Part shown: positions 52,857 to 61,283 of the stretch, piece by piece
How the letters are laid out: every line of letters starts with the position of its first letter
Numbering within the stretch: the stretch's first letter is position 1
Assembly: GCA_017469625.1 (NCBI GenBank)
Contig: JAFUGA010000054.1
Span: 57,292 to 121,291 of the forward strand
Reading direction: 5' to 3'
Source: Bacteroidales bacterium
GTDB lineage: Bacteria; Bacteroidota; Bacteroidia; Bacteroidales; P3
DNA: 64,000 bases
Program-made: the position numbers and the translations under genes
Notes under the pieces: generated by a model
Database searches by the model: none
What the model saw: only the letters and a program-made list of their open reading frames with translations
Told to the model about the DNA's origin: nothing

Positions 52857-54965
52857 TTACGAGATTTTTGAGAAATCTGTGATAGGGTGGTGTTTATTTA
52901 TGTACTTAAGTAAGAGTTCGTTATCTGGGTGTTGAAGAAATGGGTCGTTTTTCAAAACTGCCTGTGCAAACTCTTTGCAACGACGGACTATAGGCTCGTC
53001 TTTGACTATATCTGCTATCTTTAAATCCAGCACTCCACTTTGTGCTGTACCAGAAATACTGCCTGGTCCTCTCATCTTTAGGTCTTCTTCTGCCAAAACA
53101 AAACCATCGTTGGTGCTACACATAATATCTATTCTATGTGCTGCCTCTTTGGAAAGATTATCCTTTGTACGAAGAATACAATAACTTTGTTCTGCTCCTC
53201 TGCCAACACGTCCTCGTAATTGATGTAACTGACTTAACCCAAACCTTTCGCTGTTTTCCACTATCATAACGGTAGCGTTGCTAACATCTACACCAACTTC
53301 TATTACTGTAGTAGCCACCATGATTTGCGTTTGACCTTTTACAAAACGTTGCATTTCAAACTCTTTATCTTCGTTCTTAAGTTGTCCATGTACTATACTT
53401 ATTTGGTACTTTGGAAGAGGGAATTCTCTTGCCAAACTTTCGTATCCGTCCATAAGGTCTTTAATATCAAGTTTTTCACTCTCATTTATTAAAGGATAAA
53501 CAACATATATCTGTCTGCCTTCTTGTATCTGTTTGTGCATAAAGGCGTACATCTTAAGTATATCCCTATCATAAAGATGTATAGTTTGAATAGGTTTTCG
53601 TCCTGGTGGAAGTTCATCTATTACGGAATACTCCAAATCTCCGTAAGCAGTCATAGCCAATGTTCTTGGTATAGGTGTAGCCGTCATAACTAAAATATGC
53701 GGAGGTATATCATTGTTTTTGCCCCACATCTTGCTTCTTTGTTCCACTCCGAAACGATGTTGTTCGTCTATAACCGCAAGTCCAAGTTTGTTAAACACAA
53801 CAGAATCTTCCAAAAGTGCGTGTGTCCCTATTATAATATCAATGCTACCGTCTTCAAGATTAGATAGAATATTCTTCCTTGCCTTTCCTTTCACACTGCC
53901 CAAAAGAAGAGCAACGTTAAGGTTCATACCCTTAAGAAATTTGCAAATACTATTATAATGTTGTTGTGAAAGTATTTCTGTAGGAGCAAGTAAAGCGGCT
54001 TGAAAACCATTATCCACAGCAATAAGCATAGACATAAGAGCGACAAGAGTTTTACCCGAACCAACATCTCCTTGCAATAGTCTGTTCATCTGATGAGTGG
54101 TACGCATATCGTTGCGAATTTCCTTGATAACTCTTTTTTGTGCATTGGTTAGTTCAAAAGGTAAGTTGTTCTTATAAAAAGAGTTAAAATGTTTTCCAAT
54201 TTTTGAAAACACAAAACCTTCACTCTTTTCGTTCCTTCTAAGTTTCTCAACAAAATGACCTAATTGCAAGAAAAATAACTCTTCAAATTTCAGACGGAGT
54301 TTGGCTTTTGAAAGATTTTCGGGTGAAGAAGGGTAGTGTATCTCTATAAGCGAACGGTTTAGGGAAAGAAGATTGTTTTGTTTTATAATATATTGTGGTA
54401 ATGTTTCGGGTATTTTGTTGGCTACTTCGGACAAAAGGGAGTATGTAATCTTAGCCAAAGCCTTGGTATTCAGATAAGAATTTTTCATCTTCTCTGTTGT
54501 GTTGTACAAAGGCATATACTTCACACTTGAAACCTCGTTTTCGTATTTTGCTCTCTCTTCTATCTCGGGGTGAATGAAATTATAACCTCCGTTAAATGCA
54601 GATGGTTTGCCGAAAATAACGTATTCTTTTCCTGTAATTAACTTGTTTGTAATCCATTGCAAGCCTTTGAAAAACACAAGTTCTATTCTTCCTGTCCTGT
54701 CTGCAAAATATACTATCAACCTTTTGTTTTTGCCACCTCCAATAAGTTCCTTACCCTGCACAATCCCTTTTACCTGCACGTAAATATCGTCCGAATTTAT
54801 TTCTGCTATACTGTAATATTTGCTTTTGTCTATGTAACGATACGGAAAGTAATAAAGCAAATCTCCCCACGTAACTATACCAAGTTCTTTCTTCAGAATA
54901 TTTGCTCTATTCTCACCAACACCCTTAAGGAATGTTAATTCGTTTTGAAAAATATCGTTCTCCAT
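52857..54965 (-). CDS. recG: ATP-dependent DNA helicase RecG
   Basis: A 702-residue fork-reversal helicase. N-terminal wedge/OB domain (LTFLKGVGENRANILKKELGI; YYSIAEINSDDIYVQVKGIV). Helicase core: Walker A LLQGDVGSGKTLVA, motif II VIDEQHRFGVEQR, motif III MTATPIPRTLAM, motif IV region QTIHLYDRD, motif V QIMVATTVIEVGVDVSNA and motif VI LSQLHQLRGRVGRG. C-terminal RecG part EDLKMRGPGSISGTAQSG. Full-length. It acts in replication-fork rescue and Holliday-junction processing. Monocistronic. Confidence 0.97.
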   Translation of the reverse strand: MENDIFQNELTFLKGVGENRANILKKELGIVTWGDLLYYFPYRYIDKSKYYSIAEINSDDIYVQVKGIVQGKELIGGGKNKRLIVYFADRTGRIELVFFKGLQWITNKLITGKEYVIFGKPSAFNGGYNFIHPEIEERAKYENEVSSVKYMPLYNTTEKMKNSYLNTKALAKITYSLLSEVANKIPETLPQYIIKQNNLLSLNRSLIEIHYPSSPENLSKAKLRLKFEELFFLQLGHFVEKLRRNEKSEGFVFSKIGKHFNSFYKNNLPFELTNAQKRVIKEIRNDMRTTHQMNRLLQGDVGSGKTLVALMSMLIAVDNGFQAALLAPTEILSQQHYNSICKFLKGMNLNVALLLGSVKGKARKNILSNLEDGSIDIIIGTHALLEDSVVFNKLGLAVIDEQHRFGVEQRSKMWGKNNDIPPHILVMTATPIPRTLAMTAYGDLEYSVIDELPPGRKPIQTIHLYDRDILKMYAFMHKQIQEGRQIYVVYPLINESEKLDIKDLMDGYESLAREFPLPKYQISIVHGQLKNEDKEFEMQRFVKGQTQIMVATTVIEVGVDVSNATVMIVENSERFGLSQLHQLRGRVGRGAEQSYCILRTKDNLSKEAAHRIDIMCSTNDGFVLAEEDLKMRGPGSISGTAQSGVLDLKIADIVKDEPIVRRCKEFAQAVLKNDPFLQHPDNELLLKYINKHHPITDFSKIS

Positions 54966-55057
54966 TGCTTGCAGTTAGGAATTATTTTGCAAAAATAAGA
55001 AAAAAACTTAACACTCTGTTTATTCCACCGTCCCATTCTTTATTTTGGAATAAAAAG

Positions 55058-55085
55058 AATGTTTTGATAATGAAATCAAAACATT
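55058..55085 (-). terminator. Possible terminator of the kce-RM-kal-atoD transcript
   Basis: Perfect 11-bp stem AATGTTTTGAT (55058-55068) / ATCAAAACATT (55075-55085), 6-nt loop, followed on the minus strand by CTTTTTATT. It lies about 255 bp past the kce stop; nothing else is recognisable in the 54966-55340 gap. Confidence 0.5.
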
Positions 55086-55340
55086 CAAAACAAATGAAAA
55101 ACATTTAAAAAAACATATGCTAACCTTTATAAATGTAACTGTTGCAGTAGAAAATCTTCCACTCAGCATATTACTTTATAATTGCTTTTAGCCAAAAAAC
55201 ATCTGTGTTTGATTTTGATTGTGTTTTCTTGTATTCTTATTGAAAAATCTTTAAGAAAATAACGCAATCATATCATACAAACAACTGTTGTTAATTAAAG
55301 TTTTTTCGTAATTTTATTATAATTAAGTAGTTAGAAACTA

Positions 55341-56165
55341 TTATCTCTTTTTCAAAGATAAGATTTCTCTTGCCTCATCGCTGTTTGCAACTTCTCTACC
55401 TAATTCTTTTGCTAAACGAACAACTTTATCTACAAGTTCGCCATTTGATTTTGCAAGAACACCTTTTGAAAGATAAAGATTGTCTTCAAAACCTACTCTA
55501 ACGTTTCCTCCCATTGCTATACCAGCAGCAGCCATTGGGAAAGCGTGTCTGCCTATACCGGTAACAGTCCAAGTACTTCCAGCAGGAATACTATTTACTA
55601 ACCAGCAAAGGTTTGGAACTGTTGCAGGAGTACAACCAAGTACACCAAGCACAAAATTAAACTGCATCGGGTGAGCAGGAACGAAACCTTTCTTTGCAAG
55701 CGCAAGAATGCTATCCAAATGACCCATTTCAAAGCATTCGTATTCTGGTTTTATGTTGTTTTCTAACATACGTTGACCAAATGCTCTCATCATAGGCATA
55801 GTATTTTCAAAAACATCATCACCAAAATTGCAAGTACCACAATCCAAAGTAGCCATTTCAGGCATAAGTTCTGTAGGTTGCAAACGTTCTTCTGCTGTCA
55901 TACCTACTGCACCTCCTGTGGAAGGTATAAGTATTACGTTAGGACATTCTTTGTATATAGCGTCTATACATTCTTTAAATCTCTCTTTGCTTTGAGTAGG
56001 AGTACCGTCATCTTCTCTTACATGAAGGTGAACTATTGCTGCTCCAGCATCTACAGCACTTTTTGCTTCCTTAACTATTTCCTCTACAGTATAAGGTACT
56101 GCTGGATTTTGCTCTTTTGTAACCTCTGCTCCACATATAGCAGCCGTAATTATAAGTTTTTCCAT
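55341..56165 (-). CDS. kce: 3-keto-5-aminohexanoate cleavage enzyme
   Basis: A 274-residue zinc-dependent enzyme of the BKACE (DUF849) family. It reacts 5-amino-3-oxohexanoate with acetyl-CoA to give acetoacetate and 3-aminobutyryl-CoA. MEKLIITAAICGAEVTKEQNP, zinc ligands His46 and His48 in VHLHVRE, and Glu227 in VRVGFEDNLYLSKG agree with the characterised Kce of Candidatus Cloacimonas. BKACE members vary in substrate, but the presence of kdd, kal and kamDE nearby supports Kce. Last gene of a minus-strand cluster, 18 bp after the methyltransferase gene. Confidence 0.93.
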   Translation of the reverse strand: MEKLIITAAICGAEVTKEQNPAVPYTVEEIVKEAKSAVDAGAAIVHLHVREDDGTPTQSKERFKECIDAIYKECPNVILIPSTGGAVGMTAEERLQPTELMPEMATLDCGTCNFGDDVFENTMPMMRAFGQRMLENNIKPEYECFEMGHLDSILALAKKGFVPAHPMQFNFVLGVLGCTPATVPNLCWLVNSIPAGSTWTVTGIGRHAFPMAAAGIAMGGNVRVGFEDNLYLSKGVLAKSNGELVDKVVRLAKELGREVANSDEAREILSLKKR

Positions 56166-56183
56166 CGTATTGTTATTTATTGA

Positions 56184-57101
56184 TTATTTTTTATCAAAAT
56201 TTAAAGTCATTTGTCTATCCTTATAAAAGGAGGCAAAACTTTCGTTTGTCGCTATGTTATTTGAAAGATTTGCACTTTTATAATTTCTAAACTTTCCTGT
56301 GTTCTCTTTGTTTAACTTTCTCTCTTTAAATGTTTTCTCAACGAAATGCTTTTGCAACTCTTCATCTACTTTTTTCTTTTCAGATAAACAGTTTTCTAAT
56401 CTTTCCTCTGCAAATCTTATATAATCCTCTGAAATATCTATACCTATATAATTTTTTCCCAAAAGTTTAGAAGCAACCAACGTTGTTCCACTTCCACAAT
56501 ATGGGTCTATAACTACACCATTTTCTTCATTAAGAATAGAAGTTATAATCCTTGTAGGAAGTTCTATAGGAAAGGGTGCAGGGTGTGGATTATTTCTTTC
56601 AGGAGGAAATCTCCAAATAGAAGTAAGTAGAGAATGTTTTGATTGAAGTTCTGTACCTATCTTGTTGTTTCCCTCTGGTTTATATAGCCAATAAATTCTT
56701 TCATCTACTTGCCAAAATCTCCAACCTCTAATATTGGCGGCTATCATTCTATCCCAAATAATCTCTTGTCTTATAGTCCAAGAGGTTTTGCTTATCCACA
56801 TAATAGGGTGGAACATTTCGCCTTTATCCCAGCGTGTCTTGTGGTTGTAAAAGAAAGAACCACCGGGTTTAATTATACGGTATAGTTCGTTTAAAACCTC
56901 TATTTGATTTTCTTGATAGTCGTTTTCTTTTACTTTATCCTGGACAGAGTTGTATTTAACGTTCTTTACAAGCCAACCTTTGTTCTTTTCACCTTTATTA
57001 TATGGTGGAGAAGTTATACCCAAATCAACACTCTCAGAAGGAATATTTTTTAATACTTCAATAGTGTTCCCCTCTATTATCTTATTTAGAAATTCGGTCA
57101 T
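56184..57101 (-). CDS. Type II DNA methyltransferase (beta-class)
   Basis: A 305-residue methyltransferase. Catalytic motif IV TSPPYN is at 30-35, before the AdoMet-binding region VIDPYCGSGTTLVASKLLGKNYIGIDIS at about 195-225, which defines the beta class. SPPY is typical of N4-cytosine methylation though some N6-adenine enzymes share it. The C-terminal tail is basic and low-complexity. It lies 1 bp downstream of the putative endonuclease gene. It would protect the host from that nuclease; the recognition sequence cannot be deduced. Confidence 0.9.
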   Translation of the reverse strand: MTEFLNKIIEGNTIEVLKNIPSESVDLGITSPPYNKGEKNKGWLVKNVKYNSVQDKVKENDYQENQIEVLNELYRIIKPGGSFFYNHKTRWDKGEMFHPIMWISKTSWTIRQEIIWDRMIAANIRGWRFWQVDERIYWLYKPEGNNKIGTELQSKHSLLTSIWRFPPERNNPHPAPFPIELPTRIITSILNEENGVVIDPYCGSGTTLVASKLLGKNYIGIDISEDYIRFAEERLENCLSEKKKVDEELQKHFVEKTFKERKLNKENTGKFRNYKSANLSNNIATNESFASFYKDRQMTLNFDKK

Positions 57102-57102
57102 A

Positions 57103-57765
57103 CTATTGAAGTATTAAAAAATTATAAAAATTTCTATTGAAATATTTTTTGTTTCTTTCTATAGCCTCTTTGTTTAGATACACAACCTTTAAAAGAGGAG
57201 ATTTTTCTATGTGAGAAAAATTAAAAGAAGAACTTCTTAAATATACACCTTCGGGAATATTGCCATGAAATTTTGAGTCCAAATTGTCTTTCATTCTTTC
57301 GGCAATAACAGAAAAAGGAAACTCTATAATATAATGCAGTTCTCCGTCTACAAACCCACTACACAAAAGATTGAAATTTTCTTTTATATCTTTGTTTAAA
57401 CGTTTGTAGGTATAATCATTGAAACTTCCATCTGCATTTAGACGAGGTTTTGTTTTCCTTTCTTCATATCCCTCTGTCTGTATATTTTTAGGCTTTGCTT
57501 CGCAATTGATAGGTTTCCCTCCGATTTCATCGCTATGTTTAAAACCATTATAACCCAACTTTGCAGAATTATGTTTATATCCCGCAACTGTAACAGTTAT
57601 AAACTCCCTTAAGGAAGAAGAATTCTTATCATTCATATATACGGTCAATAAATCGTTAAGACAAGATATAAGATTGTCTTTTGATTTATTAACCATCAAT
57701 TGAGATAATTCTGCATGGCTTTTAGTGGCATAGCAGGTTATTATTTCGGATAAATCCCTATTCAT
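57103..57765 (-). CDS. Putative type II restriction endonuclease
   Basis: A 220-residue protein with no family I can name. It carries a PD-(D/E)xK-like catalytic arrangement: Asp79 (KHSDEIGGK) and Glu89-x-Lys91 (NCEAKPKN), ten residues apart, after helices and a strand. That, plus direct adjacency to the methyltransferase (1-bp gap) in the same orientation, makes it the probable partner nuclease. It lies between kal (2-bp gap) and the methyltransferase inside the lysine-catabolic cluster. Confidence 0.65.
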   Translation of the reverse strand: MNRDLSEIITCYATKSHAELSQLMVNKSKDNLISCLNDLLTVYMNDKNSSSLREFITVTVAGYKHNSAKLGYNGFKHSDEIGGKPINCEAKPKNIQTEGYEERKTKPRLNADGSFNDYTYKRLNKDIKENFNLLCSGFVDGELHYIIEFPFSVIAERMKDNLDSKFHGNIPEGVYLRSSSFNFSHIEKSPLLKVVYLNKEAIERNKKYFNRNFYNFLILQ

Positions 57766-57767
57766 TT

Positions 57768-58166
57768 TTATTTGTTAAATCTTTGTTTGTCTTTTGGAGT
57801 AACGCATGTACCACTTGCACGGCAAACAACAATAGGTTCTGCTAAAACTTCTGCTGCAGAATCGTTAATATCTGGACGAGATACTATAACTTTTCTTGCT
57901 TCAAAAGTCATCTTACGAGATGTGTTTCCAACTTTTGTTATCTCACCAACGGCTTCAATATAATCGCCAGCAAAAACAGGATTCAAGAACTCTACATTGT
58001 CGTATGCACAGAACAAACCTTCATCACCGTCTTGTTTGATAAGAAGTTCTGTAGCCACATCGCCAAAAAGATTTAACATTCTTGCACCATCTACAAGGTT
58101 TCCGCCGTAATGTGCATCGTGAGCACTCATTCTAAGTCTTATAACGCTTGTTATTTTTTCTTCCAT
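57768..58166 (-). CDS. kal: 3-aminobutyryl-CoA ammonia-lyase
   Basis: A 132-residue hotdog-fold enzyme that eliminates ammonia from 3-aminobutyryl-CoA to give crotonyl-CoA in lysine fermentation. [44 protein letters not shown] and [25 protein letters not shown] are the characteristic pattern. Normal length. It is followed, with a 2-bp gap, by the putative endonuclease gene and preceded by atoD. Confidence 0.95.
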   Translation of the reverse strand: MEEKITSVIRLRMSAHDAHYGGNLVDGARMLNLFGDVATELLIKQDGDEGLFCAYDNVEFLNPVFAGDYIEAVGEITKVGNTSRKMTFEARKVIVSRPDINDSAAEVLAEPIVVCRASGTCVTPKDKQRFNK

Positions 58167-58250
58167 TTTATTCTTATGTTTTTATTATTATAAACTACAA
58201 TTGCAGTAAAATATCTTTCTTTAATACTTTACTGCAATATCTTTCTTTTC

Positions 58251-58892
58251 TTATGCTTTAACTATATAATCTACAAATAGATAAGGTGTTTTTACGTATT
58301 CTGGTTTTATCTCTTCTACTTCTTCTTTTACCTCTGCAATAACCAAATCTGCAGCAGTAGCCATCAAAGGATTGAAGTTTTGAGAAGTTCCTCTATAAAC
58401 AAGGTTTCCAAATTTATCGCAAACACTTGCACCTATCAAAGCAATATCTGCACGAAGAGGTTTTTCCAATAGATATTCTTTACCGTCAAGAGTTACTTTT
58501 TGTTTTCCTTCTTCGCAAATAGTACCTAAACCTGTGGTAGTAAGGAAACCACCTATACCAGCACCACCGCAACGTATTTGTTCTGCAAGCGTACCTTGAG
58601 GAACTAAAGTTACTTCCATTTCACCGTTCATCATCTTTTCGCCTGTTACAGGATTGGTTCCAATGTGAGAAGCAATCACTTTCTTAACGCAATTGTTTGC
58701 AACCAAAAGTCCGCTTCCGAATTCAACAAAAGAAGTATCGTTACAAATAACAGTAAGGTCTTTTTTGCCAGCCTTTACCATTGCTTCTATAACTTTGTTT
58801 GCACTTCCTGAACCAAGGAAGCCGCCTATCATAACGGTCATACCGTCTTTAATCATATCAACTGCTTCGTTGATGCTTATTCTTTTGCTCAT
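58251..58892 (-). CDS. atoD: CoA-transferase subunit A (AtoD-like)
   Basis: A 213-residue alpha subunit of a two-subunit acetate/butyrate-acetoacetate CoA-transferase: MIKDGMTVMIGGFLGSGSANKVIEAMVKAGKKDLTVICNDTS and GGAGIGGFLTTTGLGTICEEGKQ are the SCOT-alpha signatures. In the lysine pathway this enzyme would activate acetoacetate with butyryl-CoA. The catalytic Glu is in the beta subunit (AtoA), which normally follows directly; here kal follows and no atoA is in the window. Upstream, 58893-59204 is AT-rich with no gene or clear promoter motif. Confidence 0.92.
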   Translation of the reverse strand: MSKRISINEAVDMIKDGMTVMIGGFLGSGSANKVIEAMVKAGKKDLTVICNDTSFVEFGSGLLVANNCVKKVIASHIGTNPVTGEKMMNGEMEVTLVPQGTLAEQIRCGGAGIGGFLTTTGLGTICEEGKQKVTLDGKEYLLEKPLRADIALIGASVCDKFGNLVYRGTSQNFNPLMATAADLVIAEVKEEVEEIKPEYVKTPYLFVDYIVKA

Positions 58893-59204
58893 TGTTTTAT
58901 ATATATATTTTAGTTATTATTTTAAATACAAATTCATAAAATAGAAAATGATTACAAAAATACTTTATTTTTTTGAAACAACAAAAACAAAGTACTAAAA
59001 ATAATAAAACTTTTTGAATATGAGATTATGACTTTTGCTTTCTGAGTGGGCAAAATAGATAGCATTTTAATAAAATTTACTTTAGGTTTTCTCAATAAAA
59101 CCTTGTGAAAACTACACTGTTATAAAACTTTGTTAAAAACAATATTAACAAGTTTAAAGTCTTTAATATTATAAAGGTTTTTAAAGTTTTCTAAAGCAAA
59201 AAAC

Positions 59205-60191
59205 TTAGTTTGGGAATATGGAGTTACGTTTTGTAGTATTAGGAACGAAAGTATCTTTTTTGTCTTTCTTGTTTCGTGGTAATACATTATGTTTTAGTTT
59301 CTTCCATTTGCCATCTTCAAAATACAAACCTGTAACTTCTCCCGATGGAACATAACCTTGAGTAAAACCTTCCATACCATAAGCCATTGGTTCCAAAACA
59401 TCAAAGAATATCATCTGCTTTTTATCTGTTTCAGGCTCTTCTACTTCAAAAGGTTTGGCTTTATGCAAAAGTGTACTTTTGGCTTTTTTGTTTGAAGTAA
59501 TATTATAATATTGTGTTTCGTATTTTAGGTTGAAAGTTGTTTCGGTAGAGTACTCAAAGATATATCTTTTCCTATCTTTTTCTTTATAAAATACGGTTTG
59601 ACCAAAGATAGGTCTTGCTGAATTGCGTGCAAAACTTATAGGTTCTATGATTTTTCTACGTGAATAGATATTGTTTCCGTCCCAACCTAAAAGCAAGTAA
59701 TATGTATTGCCGTTGTTTTTTGTCGTTATCAAATCATAATATACTGCACCATACCAAGAAGAGTCGTTAAGTTTCTCCAATTCTGGTTGAATACAGTTGT
59801 CGCTTCTGTCAAATAGACGATAAACTTCGTACTCGTTTTTTAAAGAGTTTTTTGCTTGAACAAAGCCAAAGTTTTCAAAATCTCCGTTTTCTGAAACTAT
59901 AGCCCAAGTAAGTATTCTGAACTGTTTGTCTGGTGAAGTAAGTATGCTAATATCTCTCAACAAAGGAAAAGGATAAGAAAAACTTTTCTCCCAATTCAAA
60001 GCATCTTCAAGGTTTTCCATAAACTTCTCATTGGCTGCAAAACGTTCGTTATCGCTTTCTGCACTGAGCATTTCTTCCATTAAAGGTTTGAGTATAAGTT
60101 CAAAACCCTGCATATTGTAGTTCTGTGCTTTTGAAAAGAAAAAACTACAAACAGAAAAAACAAAACAGAATATTAAAAGTATTTTTTTCAT
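59205..60191 (-). CDS. Hypothetical secreted protein
   Basis: A 328-residue protein with signal peptide (about 1-22, FFSKAQ). The mature part is rich in aromatic residues and strands: SPDKQFRILTWAIVSENGDFENFGFVQAKN, WYGAVYYDLITTKNNGNTYYLLLGWDGNN, RPIFGQTVFYKEKDRKRYIFEYS, then FDVLEPMAYGMEGFTQGYVPSGEVTGLYFEDGKWK. I know similar secreted proteins in Bacteroidales but no assigned function. Its start overlaps the dapF stop by 4 bp, so it is the last gene of a four-gene operon. Confidence 0.75.
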   Translation of the reverse strand: MKKILLIFCFVFSVCSFFFSKAQNYNMQGFELILKPLMEEMLSAESDNERFAANEKFMENLEDALNWEKSFSYPFPLLRDISILTSPDKQFRILTWAIVSENGDFENFGFVQAKNSLKNEYEVYRLFDRSDNCIQPELEKLNDSSWYGAVYYDLITTKNNGNTYYLLLGWDGNNIYSRRKIIEPISFARNSARPIFGQTVFYKEKDRKRYIFEYSTETTFNLKYETQYYNITSNKKAKSTLLHKAKPFEVEEPETDKKQMIFFDVLEPMAYGMEGFTQGYVPSGEVTGLYFEDGKWKKLKHNVLPRNKKDKKDTFVPNTTKRNSIFPN

Positions 60192-60985
60192 AACTGAATT
60201 TCAATATCTCCTTCAAAGACTTTGTTTGCTGGTCCTTGCAATACAATATTATAAAACGAAGATTGTTTTTTTGCGAATAAAACTTTTAGATTATTGTTTA
60301 ATGTATGAACATCTATGGTGTAGTTTCCGTCTTCGTAATTCTTGTATATGGAATAGGCTAATGCAGTAGCAGTTATACCTGTTCCACAGGCAAGAGTTTC
60401 ATTCTCTACACCTCTTTCGTATGTCCTAATAAGTAGAGTGTTTTCCTCTGTTTCAGAATAGAAATTTACGTTAGTACCTTTATGTTCTATAAACCTATCA
60501 TCATAACGCAAAGTTCTACCTCTATGTATTACGTCTGTATCTCTAACGTTATCTACTTTTACAACAAAATGAGAAGTTCCCGTATCCAACCAATAGCCAT
60601 CTGAAAATTGTTGTACCTGTTGTACGTCTATCATTTTTAGAGCCACTTGATTATCCTTAAGAATTTCAGCACTATGTATTCCGTCTGGAGCAGTGAAAGT
60701 TGTTTTGTTGTTATCTATAACGCCTATATCTTTTGCAAATCTTACTATACATCTTCCCCCATTGCCACACATCATACCGCTTGAGCCGTCTGGGTTGAAG
60801 AACTGCATATTAAAATCCGACATTGTATCGTTGGTGAGAAGCATAAGACCATCGCTACCTATTCCAAAATGATAGGAACAAAGATGTTTTATATTCTTCC
60901 CACCAAGGACAATGTTCTGACTTCTATTATCTACAATTATGAAGTCGTTTCCTGCACCTTCATATTTATAAAAATGAAGCCTCAT
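60188..60985 (-). CDS. dapF: Diaminopimelate epimerase
   Basis: A 265-residue enzyme that interconverts LL- and meso-diaminopimelate for lysine and peptidoglycan synthesis. Both catalytic cysteines are present: in FFNPDGSSGMMCGNGGRCIVRFA and in ERGVENETLACGTGITATA; the N-terminus FYKYEGAGNDFIIVDNR is diagnostic. Between a small membrane protein gene (directly adjacent) and a secreted protein gene (4-bp overlap), so in one operon with the acyl-CoA synthetase. Confidence 0.96.
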   Translation of the reverse strand: MRLHFYKYEGAGNDFIIVDNRSQNIVLGGKNIKHLCSYHFGIGSDGLMLLTNDTMSDFNMQFFNPDGSSGMMCGNGGRCIVRFAKDIGVIDNNKTTFTAPDGIHSAEILKDNQVALKMIDVQQVQQFSDGYWLDTGTSHFVVKVDNVRDTDVIHRGRTLRYDDRFIEHKGTNVNFYSETEENTLLIRTYERGVENETLACGTGITATALAYSIYKNYEDGNYTIDVHTLNNNLKVLFAKKQSSFYNIVLQGPANKVFEGDIEIQL

Positions 60986-61276
60986 TTATTGTTGTTTAAC
61001 CTCGTTATTTTCTTCTTTTTTCTCTTCTGGTTTAGGAGAAAGTTGCTTTAGTTTGGTTTTTACGTTGTTTAACTCAGTTAGGGTTTTGTAATATTTGTTT
61101 GAAATAACAACGCTTTCATACAATATAAATATTACAGCACAAACTACTATTACTAAACCTATCCAAAACTTAAAATCAACTTCTTCTCCTGTTGGCCATT
61201 GCATAATCATCATAGCAACGATTAAAAGACCAGCCAAAAGCATCATAAAAAAGTTTTTTAAAGTTATTTTGTTCAT
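60986..61276 (-). CDS. Small membrane protein with cytoplasmic coiled coil
   Basis: A 96-residue protein: two hydrophobic segments at about 8-26 and 35-54 and a basic then Lys/Glu-rich C-terminal helix (KTLTELNNVKTKLKQLSPKPEEKKEENNEVKQQ). No family recognised. Tightly packed between the ADP-forming synthetase (7-bp gap) and dapF (0-bp gap), so certainly co-transcribed, but no functional link can be inferred. Confidence 0.7.
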   Translation of the reverse strand: MNKITLKNFFMMLLAGLLIVAMMIMQWPTGEEVDFKFWIGLVIVVCAVIFILYESVVISNKYYKTLTELNNVKTKLKQLSPKPEEKKEENNEVKQQ

Positions 61277-61283
61277 AGGAAGT

